A DNA stretch of 14,082 nt from Desulfovibrio sp. UBA4079 (GCA_002382645.1 DFYP01000010.1:1-14082), one strand, 5' to 3'. Numbered from the stretch's first letter, positions 1-7,112 are shown. A program made the numbers and translations. The notes: generated by a model from the letters alone, not told the origin.

Positions 1-412
1 CCAGTTCAAGCTTCTTCGACAGGGCGTTGACCACCGATACGCCGACGCCGTGCAACCCGCCGGACACCTTGTAGGAGTCATTGTCAAACTTGCCGCCGGC
101 GTGCAGCAAGGTCAACGCCACTTCGGCTGCCGGCCGCCCTTCGGTCGGGTGCATTTCGGTCGGGATGCCGCGGCCATTATCGACCACGGTCACCGAACCA
201 TCAAGGTGGATGGTCACCTCGACCAAGTCGCAATGGCCGGCCAAAGCCTCGTCGATGGAATTGTCAACGACCTCGTAGACCAGGTGGTGCAGTCCGCGGA
301 CGTCCGTGGAGCCGATGTACATGGCCGGGCGCTTGCGCACGGCCGAAAGGCCCTCCAGGACCGTGATGCTGTCCGCTGTGTAGCCGTTTTTGTGCTGGGT
401 CTGGTCGCTCAT
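1..412 (-). CDS. gyrB: DNA gyrase subunit B, N-terminal part (cut by window edge)
   Basis: ATPase subunit of DNA gyrase, which with GyrA introduces negative supercoils ahead of replication forks. The first 137 residues are visible and all belong to the GHKL ATPase domain. Seen: the MYIGS segment (31-35), VYEVVDNSIDEA (45-56) with the expected catalytic Glu47 and Mg-binding Asn51, VVDNGRGIP (76-84), and the ATP-lid glycine motif GGLHGVG (118-124). The start is ATG at 412-410, only one base after the dnaN stop, so translation is probably coupled to dnaN. A GAGGA stretch lies inside the dnaN end, about 11 nt upstream of the ATG. Several leucines use TTG (residues 57, 63, 100, 102, 120), which looks less CTG-biased than the other genes here. 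ParE is an alternative by family, but the position directly after dnaA-dnaN favours GyrB. Confidence 0.97.
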   Translation of the reverse strand, partial: MSDQTQHKNGYTADSITVLEGLSAVRKRPAMYIGSTDVRGLHHLVYEVVDNSIDEALAGHCDLVEVTIHLDGSVTVVDNGRGIPTEMHPTEGRPAAEVALTLLHAGGKFDNDSYKVSGGLHGVGVSVVNALSKKLEL

Positions 413-413
413 G

Positions 414-1589
414 CTAGGCATTGTCCTCGCTGTAGTAGGTCTCTTCCTGGATCATCATGGGCATGAGGATGACGAGGTATTCGGGGTCGCTCTCGCCGCT
501 GATGCCGCAGGGGGCCTCGGCGCCGGTGAGCACGAACTTCACGTTCTCGCTGCCGAAATGGTTCAGGATCTCAATGAGGTTCTTGGTGGGGAAGGCGATG
601 TGCGGCAGGGTCCCCTGGAAGCTCGACTCCAGGGTCTCGGTGGCCGTGCCGGTCTCCTGGCCCTGGCTGGAGAGGATGCTCTCTTCGGGCCGGAAGGTGA
701 AGTAGGTGCAGCGGTTGGTGTCGGTGTTGAAGATCGTGATGCGCTCCAGGGCGTCGATCATCTCCAGCCTTTTCGCGTGCAGGGTGCTGGCGTTCTGGTC
801 GCCGAGCTTGGTCAGGAAGCCCTTGAAGTTGGGATACTGGTAGTAGGACAAAGGCAGGCTGAAGGTCTCCTTGCGGTCGCCGGTGCGGAAGAACAGCCGT
901 TTGTTGCTGATGGACAGCTCGATCTCGTCGGCAGAAAGCCATTTCTTCAATTCCAGCAGATACTTTTTCTGGATGAGGATGCCCTCTTCCGGGAGCAGGG
1001 CGTGGACATCGTCGTTGATGAAGCTGAACATGGCGAACTGGTGGCCGTTCAGGCCGCAGACATCCACCCGCTTGCCCTCGTCCATGGGCCCGGCCTGGGC
1101 CGGAAGCAGGTACATGCAGGCGATGGCCTCCATGGAGTCCTCGTCGCTGATGCAGAAGGCGATCTTCTCGATGATCTCGTTGAGCAGATCCCCGGACCAG
1201 AACAGGGTGCCGTTTTCCGGGAAGGCCGAGAACTTCTGGAACCACTCGGGGTCGTTCAAGGGCAGCTTGTACTTGCGCGCGCCCTGCTCCACCAGGAGGT
1301 TCTGCTTCTCGGCGTCGGTCTTGAGCGTGATCTCCGCGCCCGCGGGCAGCTTGCGCACCAGGTCATAGAAGGCCCGGCCCTGGACGCCGGCCAGACCCTC
1401 TTCCTGGATCACGGCCGGATAGGATCCGGAGAACTCCAGGTTGGAGTCCGTGGACATGACCGCCAGGGCTCCGGCCTCGGCCTTGAGCCAGATGGTCCGC
1501 AGGAAGGCCGCTCCGGTTTTGGCCGGAATGATATTGGCGGACTTCTGCAAGCCTTCGATGATTTCGTCCCGCTTGGCCTTCAAAAACAT
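414..1589 (-). CDS. dnaN: DNA polymerase III beta subunit (sliding clamp)
   Basis: The 391-residue protein has the usual length for a bacterial beta clamp. The clamp forms a ring dimer that tethers DNA polymerase III and other proteins to DNA. Family features seen: the N-terminal MFLKAKRDEIIEGLQ helix, the S/T-D-SNLEFS stretch (47-54) typical of domain I, GRAFYDLVRKLP (71-82), and the C-terminal YLVILMPMMI (371-380), equivalent to the conserved YVLMPMR end. About eleven acidic or polar residues extend past that motif, which is slightly unusual. The start is ATG at 1589-1587, with a strong Shine-Dalgarno AAGGAG (plus coordinates 1597-1602) 7 nt upstream. It lies downstream of dnaA after a 124-bp spacer and directly upstream of gyrB (1-nt gap), the classical dnaA-dnaN-gyrB order. 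Confidence 0.97.
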   Translation of the reverse strand: MFLKAKRDEIIEGLQKSANIIPAKTGAAFLRTIWLKAEAGALAVMSTDSNLEFSGSYPAVIQEEGLAGVQGRAFYDLVRKLPAGAEITLKTDAEKQNLLVEQGARKYKLPLNDPEWFQKFSAFPENGTLFWSGDLLNEIIEKIAFCISDEDSMEAIACMYLLPAQAGPMDEGKRVDVCGLNGHQFAMFSFINDDVHALLPEEGILIQKKYLLELKKWLSADEIELSISNKRLFFRTGDRKETFSLPLSYYQYPNFKGFLTKLGDQNASTLHAKRLEMIDALERITIFNTDTNRCTYFTFRPEESILSSQGQETGTATETLESSFQGTLPHIAFPTKNLIEILNHFGSENVKFVLTGAEAPCGISGESDPEYLVILMPMMIQEETYYSEDNA

Positions 1590-1713
1590 ATTCCTTCTCC
1601 TTGGTTGCCGTGGAAGAGGGCGTTCCTTTGTTCGTTTCTTGTCAAACCTTATGGATTCACGAAGAAAATTGCGAACATCGGGCGGTTCGTCACAGCCCCG
1701 GCAATGTGCGCAT

Positions 1714-3027
1714 TCAGGCCCGCTGGCCCTGTTCTCCGGAAAGCAGACATTTTTTCTTCAGCTCCTTTAACACCCTTTTCAAATTTGGATCATCTTCTTG
1801 CATTTGTTCGATTTTTTTAACCGAGTACAGGACCGTGCTGTGGTCCTTGCCGCCAAAGGCCCGGCCCAGCGAGGGAAAGGACAGGCCCAGGAGGCTGCGG
1901 CAGAGGAACATGGCCACCTGGCGGGCCTGGGCGATGTTCTGGTTGCGCCGGGCCCCGGTGATCTCCTTGGGATTGACCCCCAGGTGCTCGGCCACCACGG
2001 CGATGACCGTGCCCGGGGTGAGCGCCTCCACGGAGCGTTCCTCGGTGTTTTCCAGGATGTGCTCGAAATCCTTGCCGTCCAACTCCTTGCGCACGAGCTC
2101 CCGGTAGGCCAGGAGCTTGAGCAGGATGCCCTGGAGGTAGCGGAAGTCCTGGAACCGCTGAGCCAGGGTGAGCATCTGCTCCTTGGTCAGGGTCAGCTTG
2201 CGGCTGCGGCAGCGCTCCTGGATGTAGGCCACGCGGATCTCCAGGTCCGGCTGCTTGAGGGTCACGATGAGGCCCCACTCCAGGCGCGAGCGGAGCATGG
2301 GGTCCAGATAGTCGCAGGCCGCGATGGTGCTCGGGCAGGTGAAGACCATCTGCTTGTGGTTGTCGTAGAAGTGGTTGAAGAGCGAGACGATTTCAGGCTG
2401 CAAATCCAGGGCGTTACGAATCTGGTGAAAGTCGTCCACAAAGAGGAAGTCGTGCTCCAGGACAAAGGCCCGGGCCTTGAGCGGGTCGCCGTTGAACCGG
2501 CCGGAGTAGAGTTCCTGGAGGTCCTGCATGGAGGTCAGCAGGATGCGCGCGGGGTCGAAGCGCTTGCTGATCTCGTTGGCGATGGCCCGCAGGAGGTGGC
2601 TTTTGCCCGCCCCGCCCGCGCCGCAGACCACGAAGGGGTTGAACAGGGTGCCGGTCTGCTTGGCCACTTCCCGGGCCGAGGCCAGGGGGAAGTAGTTTTT
2701 CTTGTTCACCAGGAAGGAATCGAAGGTGAACTGGGAGTCGAACGGAAAACCGATAGTCCGGGGCGCCGGCGCCGGCGCCGGGCTGTCCGCGGTCCGGGGG
2801 GTCTCCCGGTAGCGCACGGCCCCGGCCTGGCCCAGGAAGGCCCGCAGCAGGGTCTCGAAGCGGTCCCGCACCGCGCCCTCGAACCAGCGCGCGAAATAGG
2901 CGTGGGGAAAGGCCACCTCCAGGGTCTGGCCGGCCTCGTCCAGGTTCATGTCCAGGGGGTCGAACCAACGGACGAGCTCCTGTTCGGAGCAGGTCTGGAG
3001 GAGGTGTTGTCGTAGGGCGTCTTTCAC
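1714..3027 (-). CDS. dnaA: Chromosomal replication initiator protein DnaA
   Basis: This AAA+ ATPase binds DnaA boxes at the origin, melts DNA and recruits the DnaB helicase. It has 437 residues, near the family norm. Domain I is about 1-70. Domain II is a short Ala/Pro-rich linker (about 71-92). Domain III has Walker A GAGGAGKS (136-143), Walker B FLFVDDF (194-200) and the LRSRLEWGL arginine-finger region (245-253). Domain IV (about 335-437) carries the DnaA signature: ARRNQNIAQARQ, then FGGKDHSTVLYSV (391-403). The stretch before Walker A reads FLVNKKNYFPLASA instead of the widespread FVVGxSNxFAxAAA, which I associate with Desulfovibrio-type DnaA. The start is GTG (3027-3025), chosen because MKDALRQHLL is a proper domain I opening. 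No good Shine-Dalgarno precedes it, so the start is only fairly certain. No clear terminator follows the stop. Confidence 0.96.
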   Translation of the reverse strand: MKDALRQHLLQTCSEQELVRWFDPLDMNLDEAGQTLEVAFPHAYFARWFEGAVRDRFETLLRAFLGQAGAVRYRETPRTADSPAPAPAPRTIGFPFDSQFTFDSFLVNKKNYFPLASAREVAKQTGTLFNPFVVCGAGGAGKSHLLRAIANEISKRFDPARILLTSMQDLQELYSGRFNGDPLKARAFVLEHDFLFVDDFHQIRNALDLQPEIVSLFNHFYDNHKQMVFTCPSTIAACDYLDPMLRSRLEWGLIVTLKQPDLEIRVAYIQERCRSRKLTLTKEQMLTLAQRFQDFRYLQGILLKLLAYRELVRKELDGKDFEHILENTEERSVEALTPGTVIAVVAEHLGVNPKEITGARRNQNIAQARQVAMFLCRSLLGLSFPSLGRAFGGKDHSTVLYSVKKIEQMQEDDPNLKRVLKELKKKCLLSGEQGQRA

Positions 3028-3268
3028 GTTCGGAGGACCAGTTCCAGGGCGGCTTGAACACTCAGGAATAAAAGGAGATTTTCGACAAGCCCCGGAGCCG
3101 GTTCAGGGGCCCCGAAAGACTTCCTGTTTCTTATCCCAAAACCGGTTCAAAGCCAAGGCCGGAAAGGCTTCGGGGCCGCAAAAAAAATTTGCCTTCCCCC
3201 CTGTTTTGGTCCAATCTGGGACACCCCGGGCCACCCCGGGGGCAAACAGCACGTTTCAGGAGACGCCT
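3028..3268. other. Divergent dnaA/DUF39 spacer; possible origin or regulatory region
   Basis: A 241-bp spacer between the divergent dnaA and DUF39 genes. Seen directly: TTTTCGACA (3079-3087), one mismatch from the DnaA-box form TTTTCCACA; TTATCCCAA (3131-3139), two mismatches from TTATCCACA; a direct repeat CCGGTTCA at 3098-3105 and 3142-3149, 44 bp apart; a 9-bp inverted repeat GGCCCCGAA (3108-3116) with TTCGGGGCC (3169-3177); and an A-tract palindrome centred on 3185 (GCAAA...TTTGC). It lacks the long AT-rich stretch and tight cluster of good DnaA boxes expected of a textbook oriC. The origin function is therefore only a candidate based on position beside dnaA. Confidence 0.3.
3224..3241 (+). 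promoter_or_regulatory. GC-only hairpin and tandem CACCCCGGG repeat in the DUF39 leader
   Basis: CACCCCGGG occurs twice (3222-3230 and 3232-3240), one helical turn apart. The same bases can fold as a 7-bp all-GC stem, CCCCGGG (3224-3230) with CCCGGGG (3235-3241) and a 4-nt CCAC loop. It ends 16 nt before the AGGAGA ribosome-binding site of the DUF39 gene. It could be a protein-binding direct repeat or an RNA hairpin. No known riboswitch (for example SAM) is recognised. The function is unassigned. Confidence 0.35.
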
Positions 3269-4438
3269 ATGTCCAGTTTCAAGGTGAACAAGACCATTCC
3301 GGAAATCAACGAGCGCATCCGCAAGGGCCGGGCCGTGGTGCTCAACGCCGGGGAGATGACCGCCCTGGTGCAGAAGCTCGGCAAGGTCAAGGCGGCCAAG
3401 GAAGTGGACGTGGTCACCACGGGCACCTTCTCGCCCATGTGCTCCTCCGGGCTCTTGTTCAACACCGGACAGGAACCCCCGGTGATCAAGACCTCCAAGG
3501 TCTGGATCAACAACGTGCCGTGCTACGCCGGCCTGGCCGCCGTGGACGGCTACCTGGGGGCCACCGAGCCCGCCGAGGACGACCCCCTGAACAAGGTCTA
3601 TCCGGGCCGCTTCGCCTACGGCGGGGGCCACGTGATCGAGGACCTGGTGCGGGGCAAGGCCGTGCACCTGCGGGCCGAGGCCTACGGCACGGACTGCTAC
3701 CCCCGGCGCAAGCTGGACAAGGACGTGACCCTGGCGGACCTGCCCAACGCCTGGCTCCTCAATCCGCGCAACTGCTACCAGAACTACAACGTGGCCGTGA
3801 ACCTCACGAGCCGGACCATCTACACCTACATGGGCCCGCTCAAGCCCAACAGCCGCAACGCTAACTTCGCCACGGCCGGGCAGCTCTCGCCGCTGTTCAA
3901 CGACCCGTACCTCAAGACCATCGGCCTGGGCACCAAGATCTTCCTGGGCGGCGGCGTGGGCTGGGTGCTCGGCGCGGGCACGCAGCACAACGCCAAGCCC
4001 CCGCGCAACGAGCGCGGACTGCCGCTCAGCCCCTCGGGCACGCTCATGGTCAAGGGCGACCTGAAGCAGATGCGCGCCCGCTTCCTGCGCGGGGTCTCCA
4101 TCGTGGGCTACGGCTGCTCCCTGGCCGTGGGCGTGGGCATCCCCATTCCCATCCTCAACGAGGACATGGCCTGGTTCACCGGGGTCTCGGACGCGGACAT
4201 CCAGGTGCCCATCAAGGACTACGGCTACGACTACCCCAACGGCCTGCCCCGGGTCCTGGGCCACGCGACCTTCGAGGAGCTCAAGTCCGGCGAGATCCTG
4301 GTCAACGGCAAGAAGACCCCGACCGTGCCCGTGACCAGCCTGTCCATGTGCCTGGAAGTGGCCGACGAGCTCAAGCGCTGGATCGAGGAGGGCAAGTTCC
4401 TGCTCACCGAGGCCCAGGACATCATTCCCAGCGTCTAG
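3269..4438 (+). CDS. DUF39 (HcyBio) homocysteine biosynthesis protein
   Basis: 389-residue protein of the DUF39/HcyBio family. From family knowledge (work in Methanosarcina and Desulfovibrio), it takes part in making homocysteine from aspartate semialdehyde and sulfide, bypassing O-acyl-homoserine, in anaerobes and sulfate reducers. Seen: PMCSSG around Cys58, GTDCYPRRKLD around Cys143, NPRNCYQNYNVAVN (166-179), FLGGGVGWVLGAGTQH (225-240), and a C-terminal conserved VTSLSMCLEVADELK (355-369). Cys58 and Cys143 are the likely counterparts of the two functional cysteines described in the methanogen protein; this mapping is from memory. The protein ends after the catalytic domain, so it is the form without C-terminal CBS domains. 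The NIL/ferredoxin partner known from other genomes is not in this window. The start is ATG with AGGAGA (3258-3263) 5 nt upstream. It is a single gene with its own terminator, divergent from dnaA. It is cytoplasmic; no signal peptide or membrane segment is seen. Confidence 0.9.
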   Translation: MSSFKVNKTIPEINERIRKGRAVVLNAGEMTALVQKLGKVKAAKEVDVVTTGTFSPMCSSGLLFNTGQEPPVIKTSKVWINNVPCYAGLAAVDGYLGATEPAEDDPLNKVYPGRFAYGGGHVIEDLVRGKAVHLRAEAYGTDCYPRRKLDKDVTLADLPNAWLLNPRNCYQNYNVAVNLTSRTIYTYMGPLKPNSRNANFATAGQLSPLFNDPYLKTIGLGTKIFLGGGVGWVLGAGTQHNAKPPRNERGLPLSPSGTLMVKGDLKQMRARFLRGVSIVGYGCSLAVGVGIPIPILNEDMAWFTGVSDADIQVPIKDYGYDYPNGLPRVLGHATFEELKSGEILVNGKKTPTVPVTSLSMCLEVADELKRWIEEGKFLLTEAQDIIPSV

Positions 4439-4453
4439 CAACGCCGCCTGCAG

Positions 4454-4499
4454 CACCGCGGCTCCCCGGGACTCCGAGGGGCCGCGGTGTTCTTTTATT
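4454..4499 (+). terminator. Intrinsic terminator of the DUF39 gene
   Basis: The stem CACCGCGGCTCC (4454-4465) pairs with GGGGCCGCGGTG (4478-4489): 12 bp including one G-U, with a 12-nt loop. It is followed by TTCTTTTATT (4490-4499). It starts 15 nt after the DUF39 stop. The T-rich tail lies only on the plus-strand side, so it does not serve the convergent pabC gene, whose stop codon overlaps the tail. Confidence 0.88.
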
Positions 4500-5265
4500 C
4501 CTCGCGTATGGCCCTGGTGACCAGGGCGCAGGTCTTCTCGTCCAGAGGGAAAACCCGCTCCCCTATGGCGGCCACCGGCCGCATGCCCATGAGGGAATTG
4601 CAGACGTAGACGTGATCCGCAGCGGCCAGATCCTCCAGCCGCATGGGCTGCGCCGGGATGTCCAGGACCTCCCGGGCGGCCTCCAGGGCCAGCGAGGGCA
4701 GCCGCAGGGCCGAGGCGGGGGCCGCGAACCTGCCGTTGCGGGCAAGGACCACGGCGGCCGTGGCCGTCTCCAGGATTTGCCCTTCGCGGTCCAGGAGCAA
4801 GGCGTCGTCAAAACCCTGGGCCCGCGCCCGGCGGCGGGCCAGGACAAAGGGCGCGTAATTCATGGTCTTGTGTGCACACAGCCAGGACTCGTGGAGGTCC
4901 GGACAGGGCTGCAGGCGCAGCGGCGGCACGGGTTCCGGGTCGTAGGGAGCGGCCGTGGAGAGAAACGGGGCCGGCGCCCCTTCGGCCTCCTCCAGGCAGA
5001 ACAGGTTGACCCGGGCCGTCCGGCCTTCCAGGCCGTTGCGGCGGAGGACCTCGGCCAGGACGGCGCGGTGGTCCTGGGGTTCCGGGATCAGCCCCAGGGC
5101 TTCGAGGGCGCGGCCCAGGCGCGCCAGGTGGGCCTCCAGGCGGCAGAGGACGCGGCCGTTGTAGAACAAGGTCTCGAAAACCCCCAGCCCGAAACGCAGC
5201 CCCGGGGCTTCAGGGTTCAAGGCAAGGGACCCGTCGAGGAACTCTCCCTTGAAGTGGGCGATCAC
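4495..5265 (-). CDS. pabC: Class IV aminotransferase, probable 4-amino-4-deoxychorismate lyase
   Basis: 256-residue PLP enzyme of fold-type IV. By context it is aminodeoxychorismate lyase, which cleaves 4-amino-4-deoxychorismate to p-aminobenzoate and pyruvate for folate synthesis. Seen: RFGLGVFETLFYNG (24-37), the start of the family with the G-x-FET motif; the PLP lysine in AHKTMNYAP (131-139), Lys133; and FDDALLLDREGQILETAT (152-169) with the PLP-contacting Glu166, followed by LPSLALEAAREVL. The start is GTG at 5265-5263, overlapping the pabB stop as GTGA, with GGAGG 4 nt upstream; this choice gives the natural IAHFKGEF opening. Last gene of the pabA-pabB-pabC operon. Class IV members are easily confused with D-amino acid or branched-chain aminotransferases. 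The assignment rests mainly on the adjacent pabB with its PIKGT motif. Confidence 0.87.
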   Translation of the reverse strand: MIAHFKGEFLDGSLALNPEAPGLRFGLGVFETLFYNGRVLCRLEAHLARLGRALEALGLIPEPQDHRAVLAEVLRRNGLEGRTARVNLFCLEEAEGAPAPFLSTAAPYDPEPVPPLRLQPCPDLHESWLCAHKTMNYAPFVLARRRARAQGFDDALLLDREGQILETATAAVVLARNGRFAAPASALRLPSLALEAAREVLDIPAQPMRLEDLAAADHVYVCNSLMGMRPVAAIGERVFPLDEKTCALVTRAIREE

Positions 5266-6533
5266 AGGTCCTCCAGGCGCAGGAAGTTGGCGGCCTTGGC
5301 CAGGGTTTCCCCATACTCCTGCTCCGGCCGGGAGTCCACGACGATGCCGCTGCCCGCGAAAAAGTCCAGGCGGCCGGCGCGGGAGTCCAGGATGGCCGTG
5401 CGGATGGCCACCGAGGAATCCAGGTCGCCGTTTTCCCGCAGCACGGCGAAGCAGCCGCAGAAGATGTCCCGGCAGTGGGGTTCCAGGCGCTCCATGATCT
5501 CCAGGGCGCGCCGTTTGGGGCAGCCGGTGACCGAGCCGGGCGGAAAGGCGTCCAGCAGGAGGTCCGCGCCGTCCCGTCCCGGCCGGAGCAGGCCGCTCAC
5601 GTCGGAGTGCATCTGGAGCAGCCGGTCCAGGCGGAACACGGCCTTGTGCCGGTCCACGCGCACCGAACCCGGCGCGCAGTTCCGGGACAGGTCGTTGCGC
5701 ATGAGGTCCACGATCATGGACAGCTCGGCGTCCTCCTTGGGCGAGTTCCGCAGGGCCGCCTCGGGCCCCGGCTCGCCCTCCCGGAACGCGGCGGTGCCCT
5801 TGATGGGCTGGCTCAAGGCCCGGCCCTGCTCCAGGCGCAGGAAGCGCTCCGGGGAGACCGAGAGCAGGCGCAGCGGGCCGTGGCGGAACCAGGCCATGAA
5901 CGGCGCAGGGCGCTGCTGCCAGAGCCGGAGCAGGAGATCCGGGCCCAGTTCCGCCGGAAACTCCCGGCTGAAGCGGAGGGACAGGGTGCACTGGTAGACG
6001 TCCCCGCCGCGGATGTGTTCCAGGGCGCGTTCCACCGCGGCCTCGTAGCCCGGGCGGTCCAGGGAGGCCTCCAGCGGGGCGGGCGCGGGCGGATTCCAGG
6101 CCGGGAGCGGCGGCGGACAGGCGGCCAGCCGCGCCAGCTCGCGGGCCAGCGCCGGGTCCGAACCCAGGATTTCCAGCCGTCCGCTGGAGTGCCGCCAGGA
6201 GAGCAGGGCCGCGTACTTGCGGAACAGGCCTGGAGGCAGGGCCCTGGGCTTGGCCGAGGGCACTCCGTGCAGGTCCAGGCCCAGGGGGTAGCTCAGAAAT
6301 CCCAGGGCCGGACCGGGATGGGCGGCCAGGAAGGCCCGCAGCCCGGGCTTGGGGTCGGCGGGGTCCGGGACGTGCTCGGCCGTGGGGCGCAGGCCCGCGA
6401 GACAGAGGTCTTCGTCCGGCCAGCCCGCGCCGGAGAGCAGGAGGTCCGCGCCCTCGTGACGGGCCAGGTGCGCGGCCAGTCCGGCGAAGGCTCCCGGATC
6501 AAGCCAGGCCGAGGTGGCGAGCGGCAAAGGCAA
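5262..6533 (-). CDS. pabB: Aminodeoxychorismate synthase component I
   Basis: Chorismate-binding enzyme that aminates chorismate to 4-amino-4-deoxychorismate, using ammonia from PabA. About 423 residues. The N-terminal part (1-150) is divergent and Ala/Leu/Pro-rich. The chorismate-binding domain (about 160-420) is complete: GDVYQCTLSLRF (177-188), SVSPERF (225-231), PIKGT (243-247), DLMRNDLSRNC (276-286), PPGSVTGCPKRRALEIM (331-347) and FFAGSGIV (391-398). Lys245 of PIKGT marks aminodeoxychorismate synthase; anthranilate synthase normally has Ala there. The start is uncertain. Tandem TTG codons at 6533 and 6527 lie within the end of pabA, with GGAG about 9 nt before the first. I chose 6533, giving a 35-nt overlap with pabA. 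No ATG or GTG is available near the plausible N terminus. It overlaps pabC by 4 nt, so the operon is translationally coupled. Confidence 0.93.
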   Translation of the reverse strand: MPLPLATSAWLDPGAFAGLAAHLARHEGADLLLSGAGWPDEDLCLAGLRPTAEHVPDPADPKPGLRAFLAAHPGPALGFLSYPLGLDLHGVPSAKPRALPPGLFRKYAALLSWRHSSGRLEILGSDPALARELARLAACPPPLPAWNPPAPAPLEASLDRPGYEAAVERALEHIRGGDVYQCTLSLRFSREFPAELGPDLLLRLWQQRPAPFMAWFRHGPLRLLSVSPERFLRLEQGRALSQPIKGTAAFREGEPGPEAALRNSPKEDAELSMIVDLMRNDLSRNCAPGSVRVDRHKAVFRLDRLLQMHSDVSGLLRPGRDGADLLLDAFPPGSVTGCPKRRALEIMERLEPHCRDIFCGCFAVLRENGDLDSSVAIRTAILDSRAGRLDFFAGSGIVVDSRPEQEYGETLAKAANFLRLEDL

Positions 6534-7026
6534 GGCAGTGTTCTCCGTCTTCGGTGAGGAAGGATTCGGGGTGGAACTGGAACCCCGCCAGGGGGCGGGT
6601 GGCGTGGGCCAGGGCCATGACCACGCCGTCGGCGTTGACGGCCAGGACCTCCAGGTCCCGGCCAAGGGCCGCCGCATGCAGGGAATGGTAGCGGGCCACG
6701 GCCAGGGTCCGGTCGCCCAGGGCGATGGCCTCGGCCCGGCCATGCACGCAGTCGGGCAGGCGATCCGTGGTCCCGCCGAAATGCTCGTTGATGATCTGCA
6801 TGCCCAGGCAGATCCCCAGCACGGGCACGCCGGAATCCAGGAGCGGCCCATAGGCCGGATACTCCCGGGGGTGTCCGGGCCCGGGGGAGATGGCCAGAAG
6901 ATCGAAACCGCACGCCGAGGCCGGAGGATAGGGCGCCACCTCCACCCGGGCGCGGAAGGCCAGGGCCAGGAGGTGCTCCAGATTCCAGGTGAAGCTGTCG
7001 GCGTTGTCCGCGAGCAGGATGCGCAT
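6499..7026 (-). CDS. pabA: Glutamine amidotransferase, aminodeoxychorismate synthase component II
   Basis: Class I (triad) glutamine amidotransferase that hydrolyses glutamine and passes ammonia to PabB. It has 175 residues, slightly shorter than the usual 187-195. Seen: LLADNADSFTWNLEHLL (4-20), the family opening; AISPGPGHP (45-53) forming the oxyanion region; the nucleophile elbow VLGICLGMQ (69-77) with Cys73; RYHSL (112-116); and FHPES (151-155) giving the catalytic His152 and Glu154. The start is ATG (7026-7024), chosen because MRILLADN aligns with the family. Only a weak GGAA precedes it. The in-frame region upstream has no family character. It is the first gene of the pab operon and diverges from the DUF362 gene across an 86-bp gap. 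TrpG is the main alternative; the PabB signature in the next gene decides for PabA. Confidence 0.92.
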   Translation of the reverse strand: MRILLADNADSFTWNLEHLLALAFRARVEVAPYPPASACGFDLLAISPGPGHPREYPAYGPLLDSGVPVLGICLGMQIINEHFGGTTDRLPDCVHGRAEAIALGDRTLAVARYHSLHAAALGRDLEVLAVNADGVVMALAHATRPLAGFQFHPESFLTEDGEHCLAFAARHLGLA

Positions 7027-7039
7027 GCCTGTTCCGTGG

Positions 7040-7069
7040 TTGCGGAGTCCATCGGCCGGGGCGTATATT
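7040..7069 (+). promoter_or_regulatory. Possible promoter of the DUF362 gene
   Basis: TATATT (7064-7069) is a good -10 element in an otherwise GC-rich gap. An 18-bp spacer separates it from TTGCGG (7040-7045), a weak -35 with three of six consensus matches. It lies 43 nt before the chosen ATG. Suggestive only. Confidence 0.35.
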
Positions 7070-7112
7070 GGAGGCGCCGATGGCGCGCCCACTATCCAAG
7101 GAGACGAAGAAA

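Noticed and set aside
1640..1660. A perfect TTGACA on the minus strand in the dnaA-dnaN spacer, as a dnaN promoter
   Set aside because: No acceptable -10 element occurs 15-19 nt downstream, so a promoter cannot be supported from sequence alone.
1798..3015. A 405-codon plus-strand frame antisense to dnaA, and a similar one antisense to dnaN (390-1820)
   Set aside because: These are shadows of conserved genes. The products are rich in Gly, Gln, His and Val with no family resemblance, while the opposite strand encodes clear DnaN and DnaA.
2948..3268. Extension of the DUF39 frame upstream across the spacer and into dnaA
   Set aside because: The extension overlaps the 5' end of dnaA and has no family character. 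The ATG at 3269 has a good ribosome-binding site and an appropriate N terminus.
5262..7026. Anthranilate synthase (trpE/trpG) for the chorismate genes
   Set aside because: The PIKGT lysine and the following class IV lyase-type gene point to p-aminobenzoate synthesis, and no other trp gene is nearby.
6534..7052. Extension of the pabB frame upstream to give a 596-residue protein
   Set aside because: The added N-terminal part is the out-of-frame reading of pabA (Pro/Ser/Trp/Arg-rich, no similarity), and pabA itself is complete in the other frame.
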